Of a DNA stretch of 35,509 nucleotides, positions 1 to 9,164 are shown piece after piece. Where the stretch lies: positions 1 to 35,509 of the forward strand of contig JAZUJW010000106.1 of the NCBI GenBank assembly GCA_045642925.1, written 5' to 3'. How positions within the stretch are numbered: position 1 is the stretch's first letter; every line of letters starts with the position of its first letter. A model generated the notes under the pieces. That model saw only the letters and a program-made list of their open reading frames with translations. It made no database searches and was not told the origin of the DNA. Both the position numbers and the translations under genes were made by a program. The DNA is from Firm-04 sp045642925 (GTDB lineage Bacteria; Bacillota; Clostridia; Oscillospirales; Ruminococcaceae).

Positions 1-7
1 GGCAGAA

Positions 8-89
8 CTGGAGTGGAAACCACAGGAGAGGGGAAGAAGCTCCCAACAAGTTGGTCGCATTCTCCCCCTCTCCTAAGGTTTCCCTCCAG
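8..89. repeat. Long interrupted inverted repeat at the left edge
   Basis: Three matched arm segments fold this stretch into one long hairpin. CTGGAG (8-13) pairs with CTCCAG (84-89), GGAAACC (15-21) with GGTTTCC (77-83), and GGAGAGGGG (25-33) with CCCCTCTCC (65-73). Small symmetric bulges (ACA against TAA) separate the inner two segments. A pyrimidine-rich stretch follows. It could be the terminator of a gene lying left of the window, or a structured RNA; the sequence does not decide. No convincing coding region lies in positions 1-261. Confidence 0.55.
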
Positions 90-149
90 ACTTCTCCTTC
101 CTTATCTCACCCTCTTTTATTCGGCGCTATCCTTTTATCAGGAGAATCT

Positions 150-237
150 TTTTATTGAGGAGTCCAGGGGCGGCGCCCCTGGACGCAAACAGACTGCAAG
201 CAGTCTGCACCGCAGAGCGCGAAACACTCCCTTTCGA
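150..237 (-). repeat. Modular intergenic element, partial inverted copy (copy 1)
   Basis: This is the right half of the element family in inverted orientation. It reads TTATTGAGGAGTCC, then a perfect 10-bp hairpin (162-171 with 175-184, GTCCAGGGGC/GCCCCTGGAC), then AGACTGC-AA-GCAGTCT (191-206), then the CGCAGAGCGCGAAACAC block. The reverse complement of the same order is found at 5261-5368 and 32373-32480. It lies directly upstream of the ribosome binding site of the first gene and so probably forms part of its 5' leader. Confidence 0.8.
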
Positions 238-267
238 TGATACTATTATATAAAGGAGTACATGATA

Positions 268-2553
268 ATGAATCAGGATCCATTCGAAGAGAAAATTGAC
301 CCCGCACAATTATTAGATGATGCCGCAAAACAGGAATCTGCACGCAAACAACAGCGTCAGGAAACACTCGCTTCCGCCGCCAAAACGCAAAAGAAAACCA
401 GTCCCGCAAAACTTGCCGTCTGTGCCGCAGTCGTGCTTGCCATTTGCGGCGGGACAGGTTGGTTTCTGTGGCACAACAATCCACACTCGGAAGAAGAACC
501 GTCCACAAAACAAGAAGACTCACTTCCGGCAGAAGACGATGCCGTCCTCTACATCAAAAACAATGCGCTGTGGTATGCGGGCGCGAATGCCAAACAGCCG
601 ATACAGATTTCTGCCCCCTATTTTGACAGCAGTATCACTCAGCCTTTGAAAGAAAGTTCAAATGATGATGCTTTGGGACTTTTTTTCATGCAGAATACCT
701 TTTCCTTGCAGGAATGGATCTGCGTTTTGCCTGACGGAAGCGGCATTTTCTACCCGCTTGCCATCGACAGCAAGCACATGACACTCATGTACCGTTCCCT
801 CTTACATCCCGAAGACCCCCCCATTACAATTGCCGAAGATATTGTCACATATATGCCGCTGCCCAACAGTCAGGGCATTGTCTACAAACAGAAGGTAAAA
901 GTCGGAAACACCTCCCTTTCAGATTATGCACTTTACCTCTGGGATTTTCAGAACAGCATCCTGATTTCTGATAGTTACCCCGCTTATTTCGATGTTTCCT
1001 CAGACAGCAGCCGTCTTCTCTGGTGCGAAGGCTATCTTGGCGAACATTTCCATATCATGGACATTTCCAACTTGCAGGCACCAAAAAAAACTGCAGACCT
1101 GAATAATGTCACATCACTGCTGAACGCCTCTGAAGATTTCTCCGAACTCACCTACCTTCAGACGGATGACACCCATTCGGAATACACGCTGATTACTGCG
1201 AAACTGCAAGAAGATATGACGTTTTCGTTCGATACACATGGTTCATTCCCCTACGAAATCATCTGGCATGTTGCTGACGCAGATGATTCGCACATTTCCT
1301 TCGTTGTACACGATAATGAATGTCGCACTTGGTACGACTACATCGAAGACGACTTCCTCGAACATGACAAGCAAGTTACCTTCAACAGCCCTGACTTCCA
1401 AGAAGAACGTACCCGCGAGAAAATTCGTGAGGACTTGAAAAGATATGCGATGTCATACTCTGATCAGCTATGGGAATATGATGCAGAAAGCGGCGAAGAT
1501 TTGCACACGTTGGTAGATCATTCTCAGATTTCATCGCAAAGGAATGAATGGTGCCTGTTAACAGAAACGCAGGGATTACCGAAAATCAAATTATCAGAAC
1601 TAATCAATGCACTCGAAGAAGAAGGACTGCTAACAGAATACGATGATGAATTTACTATGACATTCAGTTCTATTGCCGGAATGCTGCAAAGTGCTATGGT
1701 AAAATATACTTATGTAAACAATCAGACCGAGAAAAAAATAGCCTTTGATGATTTGGGATTTTCTTCAATATCGTTTGACAATGCAAATCAATATCTTGTC
1801 GCAGATACCAATATATTTTCGCTGCTTGGTTCAGTATATGATCCACAAGATGAAAATGAAATGCGGGAGAAAATTGAAATAGCCAAGAAGAAACTGCGCG
1901 TTCTCAACAAGCTGTATGATATTCCGATTGACAAAGAGATGGAACTGCTGGATTCTGTGAATCCCGCAGACAGCAATTCACTGTTCTCTGGTTATTCCGC
2001 TGTCATTTCTCTGGGCGAACAACAGGAAACGATACAATTTCAAGGCAACTTTATCGGCTGTGCAGACGGGCACGTTTATTCGATGCAATATCATGAAGAT
2101 GATGACGAATGTACGCTTTTCTGTGACAATGAACCGATTGACGAACATATTTATAGTGCAGGGGCAGGCAGAAACGGTAAATTATATGTATGGAAGGAAG
2201 AAAATGGAAAAACCGTGATGTATTCCTGCAATGCGGACAAGACGCTGACGAAAGTATTTGATGATGTAGACAACATATTAGAGAATGCAGAATGGACGAA
2301 GTTTTATTATACAGATGCAAGCGGGCAGCTACATTATTATGATGATACTGACGGAAATGAAATCATACTGGACACGGATGTAGATTTTGTATTTGACCTT
2401 GCAAGGGAACGGCAGTTACAAACGGACATTGGGGGGCTGGAAGGTTCTTTTGAGCAAACGACAAGTGATGCGAACCATGATGGCATACGAATGTTGCATC
2501 CGCAGCCGATTTATATAATCCGTAACGATCCGGCTATGCACGCGAAGCGATAA
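268..2553 (+). CDS. Membrane-anchored extracytoplasmic protein of unknown function
   Basis: The 761-residue product is not assigned to a family. A charged, Gln/Lys-rich cytoplasmic N-terminus (about residues 1-47) is followed by one hydrophobic segment (about 49-68, AVCAAVVLAICGGTGWFLW), then a large acidic, aromatic-rich domain expected outside the membrane. Phrases such as VLYIKNNALWYAG, followed by repeated short strand-like runs, resemble the beta-propeller-like sensor proteins of Clostridia; this is inference. I chose ATG 268 because AAAGGAG (252-258) is 9 nt upstream; ATG 262 would leave only 3 nt. From about 1440 on, the gene looks AT-richer than its first third. The last ten codons (RNDPAMHAKR) are encoded by an intergenic repeat copy, so the native C-terminus was probably replaced. 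No clear promoter was seen between 90 and 250. Confidence 0.75.
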   Translation: MNQDPFEEKIDPAQLLDDAAKQESARKQQRQETLASAAKTQKKTSPAKLAVCAAVVLAICGGTGWFLWHNNPHSEEEPSTKQEDSLPAEDDAVLYIKNNALWYAGANAKQPIQISAPYFDSSITQPLKESSNDDALGLFFMQNTFSLQEWICVLPDGSGIFYPLAIDSKHMTLMYRSLLHPEDPPITIAEDIVTYMPLPNSQGIVYKQKVKVGNTSLSDYALYLWDFQNSILISDSYPAYFDVSSDSSRLLWCEGYLGEHFHIMDISNLQAPKKTADLNNVTSLLNASEDFSELTYLQTDDTHSEYTLITAKLQEDMTFSFDTHGSFPYEIIWHVADADDSHISFVVHDNECRTWYDYIEDDFLEHDKQVTFNSPDFQEERTREKIREDLKRYAMSYSDQLWEYDAESGEDLHTLVDHSQISSQRNEWCLLTETQGLPKIKLSELINALEEEGLLTEYDDEFTMTFSSIAGMLQSAMVKYTYVNNQTEKKIAFDDLGFSSISFDNANQYLVADTNIFSLLGSVYDPQDENEMREKIEIAKKKLRVLNKLYDIPIDKEMELLDSVNPADSNSLFSGYSAVISLGEQQETIQFQGNFIGCADGHVYSMQYHEDDDECTLFCDNEPIDEHIYSAGAGRNGKLYVWKEENGKTVMYSCNADKTLTKVFDDVDNILENAEWTKFYYTDASGQLHYYDDTDGNEIILDTDVDFVFDLARERQLQTDIGGLEGSFEQTTSDANHDGIRMLHPQPIYIIRNDPAMHAKR

Positions 2554-2614
2554 AGTTTTACTCGATTTTTTTCAAAAAATCGCAGAGTCCAGGGGGAATC
2601 AATTCCCTCTGGAC
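2520..2614 (+). repeat. Modular intergenic element, partial copy overlapping a gene end (copy 2)
   Basis: Contains the CCGTAACGATCCGGCTATGC block followed by GCGAAGCG, AAGTTTTACTCG, the hairpin CGATTTTTTTCAAAAAATCG (2563-2582) and a 13-bp stem (2587-2599 with 2602-2614, with a G-U pair) ending TCTGGAC. The same run occurs at 16431-16504. The first 34 bases lie inside the preceding coding region and supply its stop codon. The final hairpin may end transcription of that gene, although no strong T-run follows it. Confidence 0.85.
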
Positions 2615-2655
2615 TTCTCATTATTCAAACCTCCCTTTTATCGACAGCTTCTCTC

Positions 2656-2684
2656 TTGACAGCACTTTCTGTGCGTGCTATAAT
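2656..2684 (+). promoter_or_regulatory. Consensus sigma-A promoter for glgP
   Basis: TTGACA (2656-2661) and TATAAT (2679-2684) are separated by exactly 17 bp, matching consensus at all twelve positions. It lies 33 nt upstream of the glgP start codon and downstream of the repeat copy, so glgP should be strongly transcribed and independent of the upstream gene. Confidence 0.9.
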
Positions 2685-2717
2685 TATTTTATCTTATTTC
2701 GATGGGAGGGCTTTCTC

Positions 2718-5078
2718 TTGAATATCTCTGAACAAATTCTTCAATCCGCAGAATCTATCCTGCAATCACCCCTTTCTTCCGCTTCCCCTCAACGCCTGCA
2801 CGATGCCGTCAGCCGCGCTGTCATGTCCTTCTTCCGCCCACGCTGGGAAGCCTGCCAGCACCTTCACCGATCTTCCCGACACGCCGCCTACTTCTCCATG
2901 GAATTCCTCATGGGCCGCGCTGTCTACAATAACCTCTACTGCCTCGGCATCCTCAACGATATCTCTACCCTGCTTCAGCAAAAAAATATCTCTGTCTCCG
3001 CATTCGAAGAAATCGAAGACGCCGCCCTCGGCAACGGCGGCCTCGGCAGACTCGCTGCCTGCTTCCTCGATAGCGCCGCTACCCTCTCACTCCCCGTGGA
3101 CGGCTACGGCATTCGCTACCGCTACGGTCTGTTCAAACAATCCATCGTCAACGGCAGACAGGTCGAAACAGGCGATGACTGGACAAAATTCGGCGACCCC
3201 TGGAGCATTCGCAAAGAGGAGGAAGCTGTCCTCGTCCACTACCGTAACCAAACCGTCCGCGCCGTCCCGTACGATATGCCCATTTTCGGCTACCCGCAGA
3301 AAAATAAACAGCCGCATATCGGTACGCTCCGCCTTTGGCAGGCAGAACCCGTGCAGGCTTTCGATTTTGATACCTTCAATGCACAGAATTATGTCGATGC
3401 TTCTGCCGAAACCATCGCCGCAGAGGACATTTCCCGCTGCCTCTATCCCAATGACGATACCCGCGAAGGCAAGGCGCTCCGCCTGAAACAACAGTATTTC
3501 TTCTGTGCCGCTTCTCTTGCCGACATCCTCAGCAAGCACAAAGCGCAATATGGTACACTGGACAACCTCACAGAAGTTTTTACCGCTCAGCTCAATGACA
3601 CGCATCCCGTCATTGCCATCCCTGAATTGATTCGTCTGCTGCAAAAAGAAGGCTATTCTTTCGAAGCAGCACTTGACATGGCAAAACAGATTTTCTCCTA
3701 TACGAACCATACGATCATGCAGGAAGCACTCGAAAAATGGGACTGCGACCTCGTTGACGAACTCCTGCCCGAAATTTTCTCGGTGATGCTGCAAATCTCA
3801 GAGCATTTTCTGGAAGAACTCTACGCACAGGATTTGCCGCAAGAGCAAATCAACAGCCTGCGTATCATCAAAAATGGTCAGGTTCACATGGCAAATCTTG
3901 CAATGTATGCAGGGCGCTATGTCAACGGTGTTGCGGAAATCCACACAGAATTGCTGAAATCGACCGTTCTGAAAGATTGGTATGCGCTGATGCCCGATAA
4001 ATTCCAGAACAAAACAAACGGCATTACACAGCGCAGATGGCTTGGTGTCTGCAATCCTGAATTGACCACATTGCTGACGGAACTTGCGGGCAATAACGAT
4101 TTTCTGACGGATCTGCCGCAGCTTGCGAAACTTTCTTCCTATGCGGAAGATGATGCAGTGATGGCAAAATTCATGGCAGTCAAGCAGCAGAAAAAGCAGC
4201 AGCTTGCAGCATATATTGCCAAAGCAGAAGGCGTTGAAATTGATGCAGAATCGTGCTTTGATGTACAAATCAAGCGTCTGCATGAATACAAGCGGCAACT
4301 GCTGAATGCATTTTCCATTTTGTGGATTTACTACGGTTTGAAAGACGGTTCAATTACGAATTTTCAGCCAACCACATTCCTGTTTGGTGCAAAGTCAGCG
4401 CCGGGGTATCGGCGTGCGAAAGCCATCATCAAATATATTGGTGAGATTGCGAAGCTGGTAAACAATGACGCGGCGGTCAATGACAAGATGCGTGTTGTGT
4501 TTGTGCAGAATTACAATGTATCGTATGCGGAAAAGCTGGTTGCGGCTTGTGACATTTCCGAACAGATTTCCACGGCAGGTACGGAGGCATCGGGCACGGG
4601 CAACATGAAGATGATGCTGAATGGTGCGGTAACGCTTGGGACGCTGGATGGCGCGAACATTGAGATTGTGGAAGCGGCAGGCAGAGAAAATAATTATATT
4701 TTCGGTGCGACCGTAGAAGAACTGGCGCAGATGCAGGATTATTGCAGTCGAAAGGTCATGGCAGAGAATCCGAAGCTTGCGAAGGTGGTACGGAGTTTGA
4801 TTGACGGCACGGTATCGGATGATGGAACGGGAGAGTTCCGCGAGTTATATTTTGCGTTATTGGATGGAGCGAGTTGGCATAAGCCTGACCATTATTATTT
4901 GCTGTTGGATTTGCCGCAGTATGTAGAAACGAAGCTGCGGGCGATTGGTGAATACGGGGACAAGCGGGCATTTGCGGCGAAGCAGTGGAAAAACGTATGT
5001 GCAAGCGGAAAATTCAGTTCTGACAGAACGATCGCGCAATATGCGGCGGAGTGCTGGCACATCAAGGCGTGCGAATAA
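2718..5078 (+). CDS. glgP: Glycogen/starch (alpha-glucan) phosphorylase
   Basis: Phosphorolyses alpha-1,4-glucans from the non-reducing end to glucose-1-phosphate, in the cytoplasm, with pyridoxal phosphate as cofactor. At 786 residues it has the normal GT35 length. Visible family motifs are FSMEFLMGR near residue 60, EDAALGNGGLGRLAACFLDS, QLNDTHPVIAIPEL, the KSAPGYRRAKAIIKYI stretch, and the cofactor-binding EASGTGNMKMMLNGAVTLGT with the Schiff-base lysine at about residue 631. Translation starts at TTG 2718 behind GGGAGGG (2704-2710). Other glycogen genes are absent nearby, so it is a monocistronic unit with its own perfect promoter. It ends 5 nt before the 329-bp element that separates it from convergent purL. 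Confidence 0.97.
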   Translation: MNISEQILQSAESILQSPLSSASPQRLHDAVSRAVMSFFRPRWEACQHLHRSSRHAAYFSMEFLMGRAVYNNLYCLGILNDISTLLQQKNISVSAFEEIEDAALGNGGLGRLAACFLDSAATLSLPVDGYGIRYRYGLFKQSIVNGRQVETGDDWTKFGDPWSIRKEEEAVLVHYRNQTVRAVPYDMPIFGYPQKNKQPHIGTLRLWQAEPVQAFDFDTFNAQNYVDASAETIAAEDISRCLYPNDDTREGKALRLKQQYFFCAASLADILSKHKAQYGTLDNLTEVFTAQLNDTHPVIAIPELIRLLQKEGYSFEAALDMAKQIFSYTNHTIMQEALEKWDCDLVDELLPEIFSVMLQISEHFLEELYAQDLPQEQINSLRIIKNGQVHMANLAMYAGRYVNGVAEIHTELLKSTVLKDWYALMPDKFQNKTNGITQRRWLGVCNPELTTLLTELAGNNDFLTDLPQLAKLSSYAEDDAVMAKFMAVKQQKKQQLAAYIAKAEGVEIDAESCFDVQIKRLHEYKRQLLNAFSILWIYYGLKDGSITNFQPTTFLFGAKSAPGYRRAKAIIKYIGEIAKLVNNDAAVNDKMRVVFVQNYNVSYAEKLVAACDISEQISTAGTEASGTGNMKMMLNGAVTLGTLDGANIEIVEAAGRENNYIFGATVEELAQMQDYCSRKVMAENPKLAKVVRSLIDGTVSDDGTGEFRELYFALLDGASWHKPDHYYLLLDLPQYVETKLRAIGEYGDKRAFAAKQWKNVCASGKFSSDRTIAQYAAECWHIKACE

Positions 5079-5083
5079 ACAGA

Positions 5084-5412
5084 AGCGGCTATGCACGCGA
5101 AGCGAAATGAAAGTTTTACTCGATTTTTTCAAAAACGTTGGCAGTACCCGATTAAAAGACAAAGAGGCAAGAGAACTGATAATCGTAGTTCTCTTGCCTC
5201 TATATTTATGTCAGGTACGACACGAGGGGAAACCCCTTTCGTCCTCTCTAATCAGGAAGGGGTGTTTCGCGCTCTGCGGTGCAGACTGCTTGCAGTCTGT
5301 TGGCGTCCAGGAGCGCTGCCCCTGGTCTCCGCCAAAGGGAATGATTCCCTTTGGAATCCTCAATAAAATAGCCACTGCAAAACTTTAATCTCGCTTCGCG
5401 TGCATAGCCGCT
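5084..5412. repeat. 329-bp modular intergenic element with 34-bp terminal inverted repeats (copy 3)
   Basis: The left end (5084-5117, AGCGGCTATGCACGCG...) and right end (5379-5412, inverted) match at 32 of 34 positions. Between them lie a 15-bp perfect hairpin (5163-5177 with 5187-5201), an AAACCCCTTTCGTCC/AATCAGGAAGGGG segment, the GTTTCGCGCTCTGCGGTGCA block with the AGACTGC hairpin, a GTCCAGGAGCGCTGCCCCTGG hairpin, the palindrome CCAAAGGGAATGATTCCC with its TTTGG end, and GGAATCCTCAATAAAATAGC. No ORF in it looks real. It occupies nearly the whole gap between convergent glgP and purL. Its size and ends resemble a miniature inverted-repeat element; no flanking target-site duplication was obvious. 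Confidence 0.88.
5163..5205. terminator. Probable bidirectional terminator hairpin inside copy 3
   Basis: A perfect 15-bp stem (AGAGGCAAGAGAACT with AGTTCTCTTGCCTCT) closes a 9-nt loop. It is followed by TATATTTATG on the plus strand and, in the other direction, by TTGTCTTTTAAT. It sits between convergent genes, where both glgP and purL transcripts need an end. Confidence 0.6.
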
Positions 5413-5422
5413 TTTTTGAGAA

Positions 5423-8400
5423 TTAGTCTGCAAAATAACGTACACCGTTTTCGAAAATCTTTTGGTCTTTCTCACCCGGTACGTTCTTGCATACCTCTCT
5501 GCCAATACGCTCACTGTGTCCCATCTTGCCAAGCACTCTGCCGTCAGGCGATGTGATACCCTCAATTGCATCAATCGAACTGTTCGGATTGAACCGAATA
5601 TCCATCGTCGGACGTCCCGAAAGGTCAACATACTGCGTTGCAATCTGTCCATTGTTCGCCATTCTCCGAATCAGCGACGCAGACGCAATGAATCTGCCTT
5701 CACCATGCGAAATCGGAACCGTGTGCAAATCACCAACCTCACAGCCTGCCAGCCACGGCGACTTGTTCGACGCAATGCGCGTTGTGACCATCATGCTCTG
5801 GTGACGCGCAATCGTGTTGAACGTCAGCGTCGGCGATGTGTCACTCATCTCAGTGATCTCACCATAAGGTACCAGACCAAGCTTGATCAATGCCTGGAAA
5901 CCGTTGCAGATACCCAGCATCAAACCGTCACGCTTTTGCAGAAGCGTATGCACTGCCTCTGTCACCTGCGGATTGCGGAAGAATGCCGTAATGAACTTGC
6001 CCGAACCATCCGGTTCGTCACCGCCGGAGAAACCACCCGGCAGCATGATCATCTGCGAATTCGCAATCGCCTTGACTGCCGCCTGTACGGAATCTTCAAT
6101 TGCCTGCGCGGAAAGATTGCGAATAACCAGAATTTCAGGTACCGCACCTGCACGCTCAAATGCTCTCGCAGTATCATATTCGCAGTTCGTGCCGGGGAAT
6201 ACCGGAATCAGAACACGCGGCTTTGCAGTCTTGATGGTCGGCTTGAAACGATGTTCTGCCTTGAATGCATAGGATTCAATCGTTGCAAATTCGGTCTTGA
6301 TGCGGCAGGGGAATACGGATTCCAGCTTGCCTTCCCAGACCTTCTGCAAGGTGTCAAGGCTGATGGTGTATGCATCGCTGAATACTTTGTACTGTTCTGC
6401 GGTGCGGCCGATGACCTCTTCGCCATCCTGTGCTGCGCCATTCAGTTCAATCAGGAACGAACCGACATACGGTGCAAAGAGAATCTGTGCGGGCAAGGTC
6501 TTGCTGAACTCGAAACCGATATGGTTGCCGAAGCCCATCTTTGCAATACCTTCTGCAACACCGCCGCCTGTGACTGTCCAGATTGCCTTGACTCTGCCGT
6601 CAGAAATCATCTTCTCAACTTTATCGAAGCAAGCGCGGACGCTGTCCCAGTTCGGCAGACCATTGCCGTCATATTTCGGTGCAATGCGTACAACCGTATC
6701 GCCTGCATTCTTGAATTCAGTGGAAATGACACGCTTCGTGTCTGCCACGGATACTGCAAAGGAAACCAGCGTCGGCGGAACGTCTACGCTTTCAAAAGTA
6801 CCCGACATGGAGTCCTTGCCGCCAATGGATGCGCAGGAAAGTTCAAGCTGTGCCTTGAATGCGCCCAGCAGTGCGGAGAACGGCTTGCCCCAGCGTGCAG
6901 GATTGTTCTGGGTGCGCTCGAAATATTCCTGGAAGGTCAGCCAGCACTTGTGCCACGAACCGCCTGCGGCAATGACCTTTGCCACGGATTCAATCACGGC
7001 AAGCATTGCGCCATGATACGGAGATTTTTCGGAAATGGTGGGATGGAAGCCCCAACCCATGATGGAACAAGTAGAAGTTTCGCCTGTCAGTACCGGAATC
7101 TTCGCAGCCATTGCCTGTGAAGGCGTGAGCTGATAGATACCGCCGTAAGGCATCAATACCGTACCTGCACCGATGGTGGAGTCGAATTTCTCGACCAGAC
7201 CTTTCTGCGAGCAAACATTCAGGCTGCCCATCAGTTCCTTCCAGCCGTCCGGCGTATCTTCATACTTCGTTTCGCCAAGTGCTGCTGCATCTGCTGCGAT
7301 GACATCCGTATGCTTTTCTGCACCGTTGGAATTGAGGAATTCTCTGGAAAGGTTGACAATCGTATTGCCGTTCCAAGTCATGCGCAGACGATTGGTGTCG
7401 GTTGCCTTTGCAACGACCGTTGCCAGCAGGTTTTCTCTGTCAGCAGCAGCCATGAATGCGTCAACATCTTCGGGCGCGACCACAACTGCCATACGCTCCT
7501 GCGATTCGGAAATGGCAAGTTCCGTACCGTCCAGACCGTCATATTTACGCGGTACTGCATTCAGGTCGATGTCCAGACCATCTGTCAGTTCGCCGATGGC
7601 AACGGATACACCGCCCGCACCAAAGTCGTTGCAGCGCTTGATCAGCTTCGTAACAGCGGGGTCACGGAACAATCTCTGCAATTTACGTTCTTCGGGAGCA
7701 TTACCCTTCTGAACTTCTGCGCCACAGTGCGTAAGAGATTCGAGTGTATGGGACTTGGAAGAACCGGTTGCACCGCCGCAGCCGTCACGACCAGTCTTGC
7801 CGCCCAGCAGAATGATGATATCGCCGGGAACAGGTGCTTCTCTGCGAATATTCTCTGCGGGTGCTGCACCAACGACTGCACCGATTTCCATACGCTTTGC
7901 AACATAACCGGGGTGATAGACTTCTGCGACATGACCGGTTGCAAGACCGATCTGGTTGCCGTAAGAGCTGTAACCGTTTGCTGCACCGACCGTGATCTTA
8001 CGCTGCGGCAGTTTGCCGGCCATGGTATCTGCAACAGGTACCAGCGGATTTGCTGCGCCCGTTACACGCATTGCCTGATAGACATAGCTTCTGCCGGAAA
8101 GCGGGTCACGAATTGCGCCGCCCAGACAGGTTGCTGCGCCGCCGAACGGTTCGATTTCGGTCGGGTGGTTGTGCGTTTCGTTCTTGAACATGAGAATCCA
8201 GTCTTCGGTACCGTTATCGGTATCGACTTTGATCTTCACAGAGCAAGCATTGATTTCTTCGCTCTCATCGAGGTCAGGAATCTTGCCGTCTGCTTTGAGT
8301 TTGCGCATTGCCATCAGTGCCATGTCCATGAGCGTGATGGGCTTGGAATCTCTGCCGAGTTCCTTGCGGATGCGCAGATATTCGTCATACGTTTCCTTGA

Positions 8401-9130
8401 TATACGGCGTATCAATGGAAGCCTTGTCGATGGTGGTGAGGAAGGTGGTGTGGCGGCAGTGGTCGCTCCAGTAGGTGTCGATCATGCGGATCTCGGTGAT
8501 GGTGGGGTCACGGTGTTCGGTGTCGCGGAAGTATTCCTGACAGAACGTGATATCATCCAGATCCATTGCAAGTGCATATTCATTGAGGAATGCTTTTCTT
8601 GCAGCTTCGTCCATTTTGCAGAAGCCGTCAAGCGTCTGCACCGTGGTCGGGATCGCATAATTGGTATCGAGGGAATCCACGGTATCCAAAGAGGCTTCGC
8701 GGCTCTCTACGGGGTTAATCAGGTATTTTTTGAGCTTTTCGAATTCAGCATCGGAAATGCTGCCCGAAACGATATAAACGCGGGCATTTCTGACACGGCA
8801 GCGTTCTTTGCCGTTGAGAATCTGGATGCACTGTTCACAGGAATCGGCTCTCTGGTCGAACTGTCCGGGCAGGTACTCCACAGCGAAAATGCGCTCCTGA
8901 TTGGAAAGCAGGGGCAGTTTTTCATAGACATAATCTACGGCAGGCTCGGAAAAGACTGTCGGGACGGCGCGGCGGAATTCTTCCTCCGTGATATGGTCTG
9001 CGTCATAGCGGTTCAGCACACGAATGCCGACCACATCCAGACGCAGTGCTGTGCGCAGATCCGAAAGAACGGACTGTGCTTCAACGGCATACTGGGGCTT
9101 TTTTTCTGTGTAAATGCGATAGACTGCCAT
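5423..9130 (-). CDS. purL: Phosphoribosylformylglycinamidine synthase, single-chain
   Basis: Catalyses step four of purine synthesis: FGAR plus glutamine plus ATP gives FGAM. About 1235 residues, the one-polypeptide form found in many Clostridia, fusing what bacilli encode as purS, purL and purQ. Visible features are the MFKNETHNHPTEIEPFGGAA motif, DPLSGRSYVYQAMRVTG, the GGKDSMSGTF loop, and a C-terminal class I glutamine amidotransferase domain (PRVLIPVFPGTNCEYD; MLGICNGFQALIKLG with nucleophile Cys at about 1075; ISHGEGRF with the catalytic His). Start choice is open: ATG 9130 is 11 nt from GGAGG (9142-9146), while an in-frame TTG at 9136 is 5 nt from it. It follows mtaB by about 30 nt on the same strand and is probably co-transcribed with it. 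No purine riboswitch fold was seen upstream of the pair. Confidence 0.96.
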   Translation of the reverse strand: MAVYRIYTEKKPQYAVEAQSVLSDLRTALRLDVVGIRVLNRYDADHITEEEFRRAVPTVFSEPAVDYVYEKLPLLSNQERIFAVEYLPGQFDQRADSCEQCIQILNGKERCRVRNARVYIVSGSISDAEFEKLKKYLINPVESREASLDTVDSLDTNYAIPTTVQTLDGFCKMDEAARKAFLNEYALAMDLDDITFCQEYFRDTEHRDPTITEIRMIDTYWSDHCRHTTFLTTIDKASIDTPYIKETYDEYLRIRKELGRDSKPITLMDMALMAMRKLKADGKIPDLDESEEINACSVKIKVDTDNGTEDWILMFKNETHNHPTEIEPFGGAATCLGGAIRDPLSGRSYVYQAMRVTGAANPLVPVADTMAGKLPQRKITVGAANGYSSYGNQIGLATGHVAEVYHPGYVAKRMEIGAVVGAAPAENIRREAPVPGDIIILLGGKTGRDGCGGATGSSKSHTLESLTHCGAEVQKGNAPEERKLQRLFRDPAVTKLIKRCNDFGAGGVSVAIGELTDGLDIDLNAVPRKYDGLDGTELAISESQERMAVVVAPEDVDAFMAAADRENLLATVVAKATDTNRLRMTWNGNTIVNLSREFLNSNGAEKHTDVIAADAAALGETKYEDTPDGWKELMGSLNVCSQKGLVEKFDSTIGAGTVLMPYGGIYQLTPSQAMAAKIPVLTGETSTCSIMGWGFHPTISEKSPYHGAMLAVIESVAKVIAAGGSWHKCWLTFQEYFERTQNNPARWGKPFSALLGAFKAQLELSCASIGGKDSMSGTFESVDVPPTLVSFAVSVADTKRVISTEFKNAGDTVVRIAPKYDGNGLPNWDSVRACFDKVEKMISDGRVKAIWTVTGGGVAEGIAKMGFGNHIGFEFSKTLPAQILFAPYVGSFLIELNGAAQDGEEVIGRTAEQYKVFSDAYTISLDTLQKVWEGKLESVFPCRIKTEFATIESYAFKAEHRFKPTIKTAKPRVLIPVFPGTNCEYDTARAFERAGAVPEILVIRNLSAQAIEDSVQAAVKAIANSQMIMLPGGFSGGDEPDGSGKFITAFFRNPQVTEAVHTLLQKRDGLMLGICNGFQALIKLGLVPYGEITEMSDTSPTLTFNTIARHQSMMVTTRIASNKSPWLAGCEVGDLHTVPISHGEGRFIASASLIRRMANNGQIATQYVDLSGRPTMDIRFNPNSSIDAIEGITSPDGRVLGKMGHSERIGREVCKNVPGEKDQKIFENGVRYFAD

Positions 9131-9164
9131 TGTCAAATCAACCTCCGAAAATCTCTGTTTTTTG

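Noticed and set aside
13..240. 75-codon plus-strand ORF at the left edge
   Set aside because: It runs through the inverted repeat and element copy 1, has no ribosome site, and has Pro/Leu/Ser-rich composition typical of chance.
4945..5388. ORFs running through the glgP end and element copy 3
   Set aside because: Their reading is made of element modules (AMHAKRNESFTRF and similar also appears at 16447), not conserved protein.
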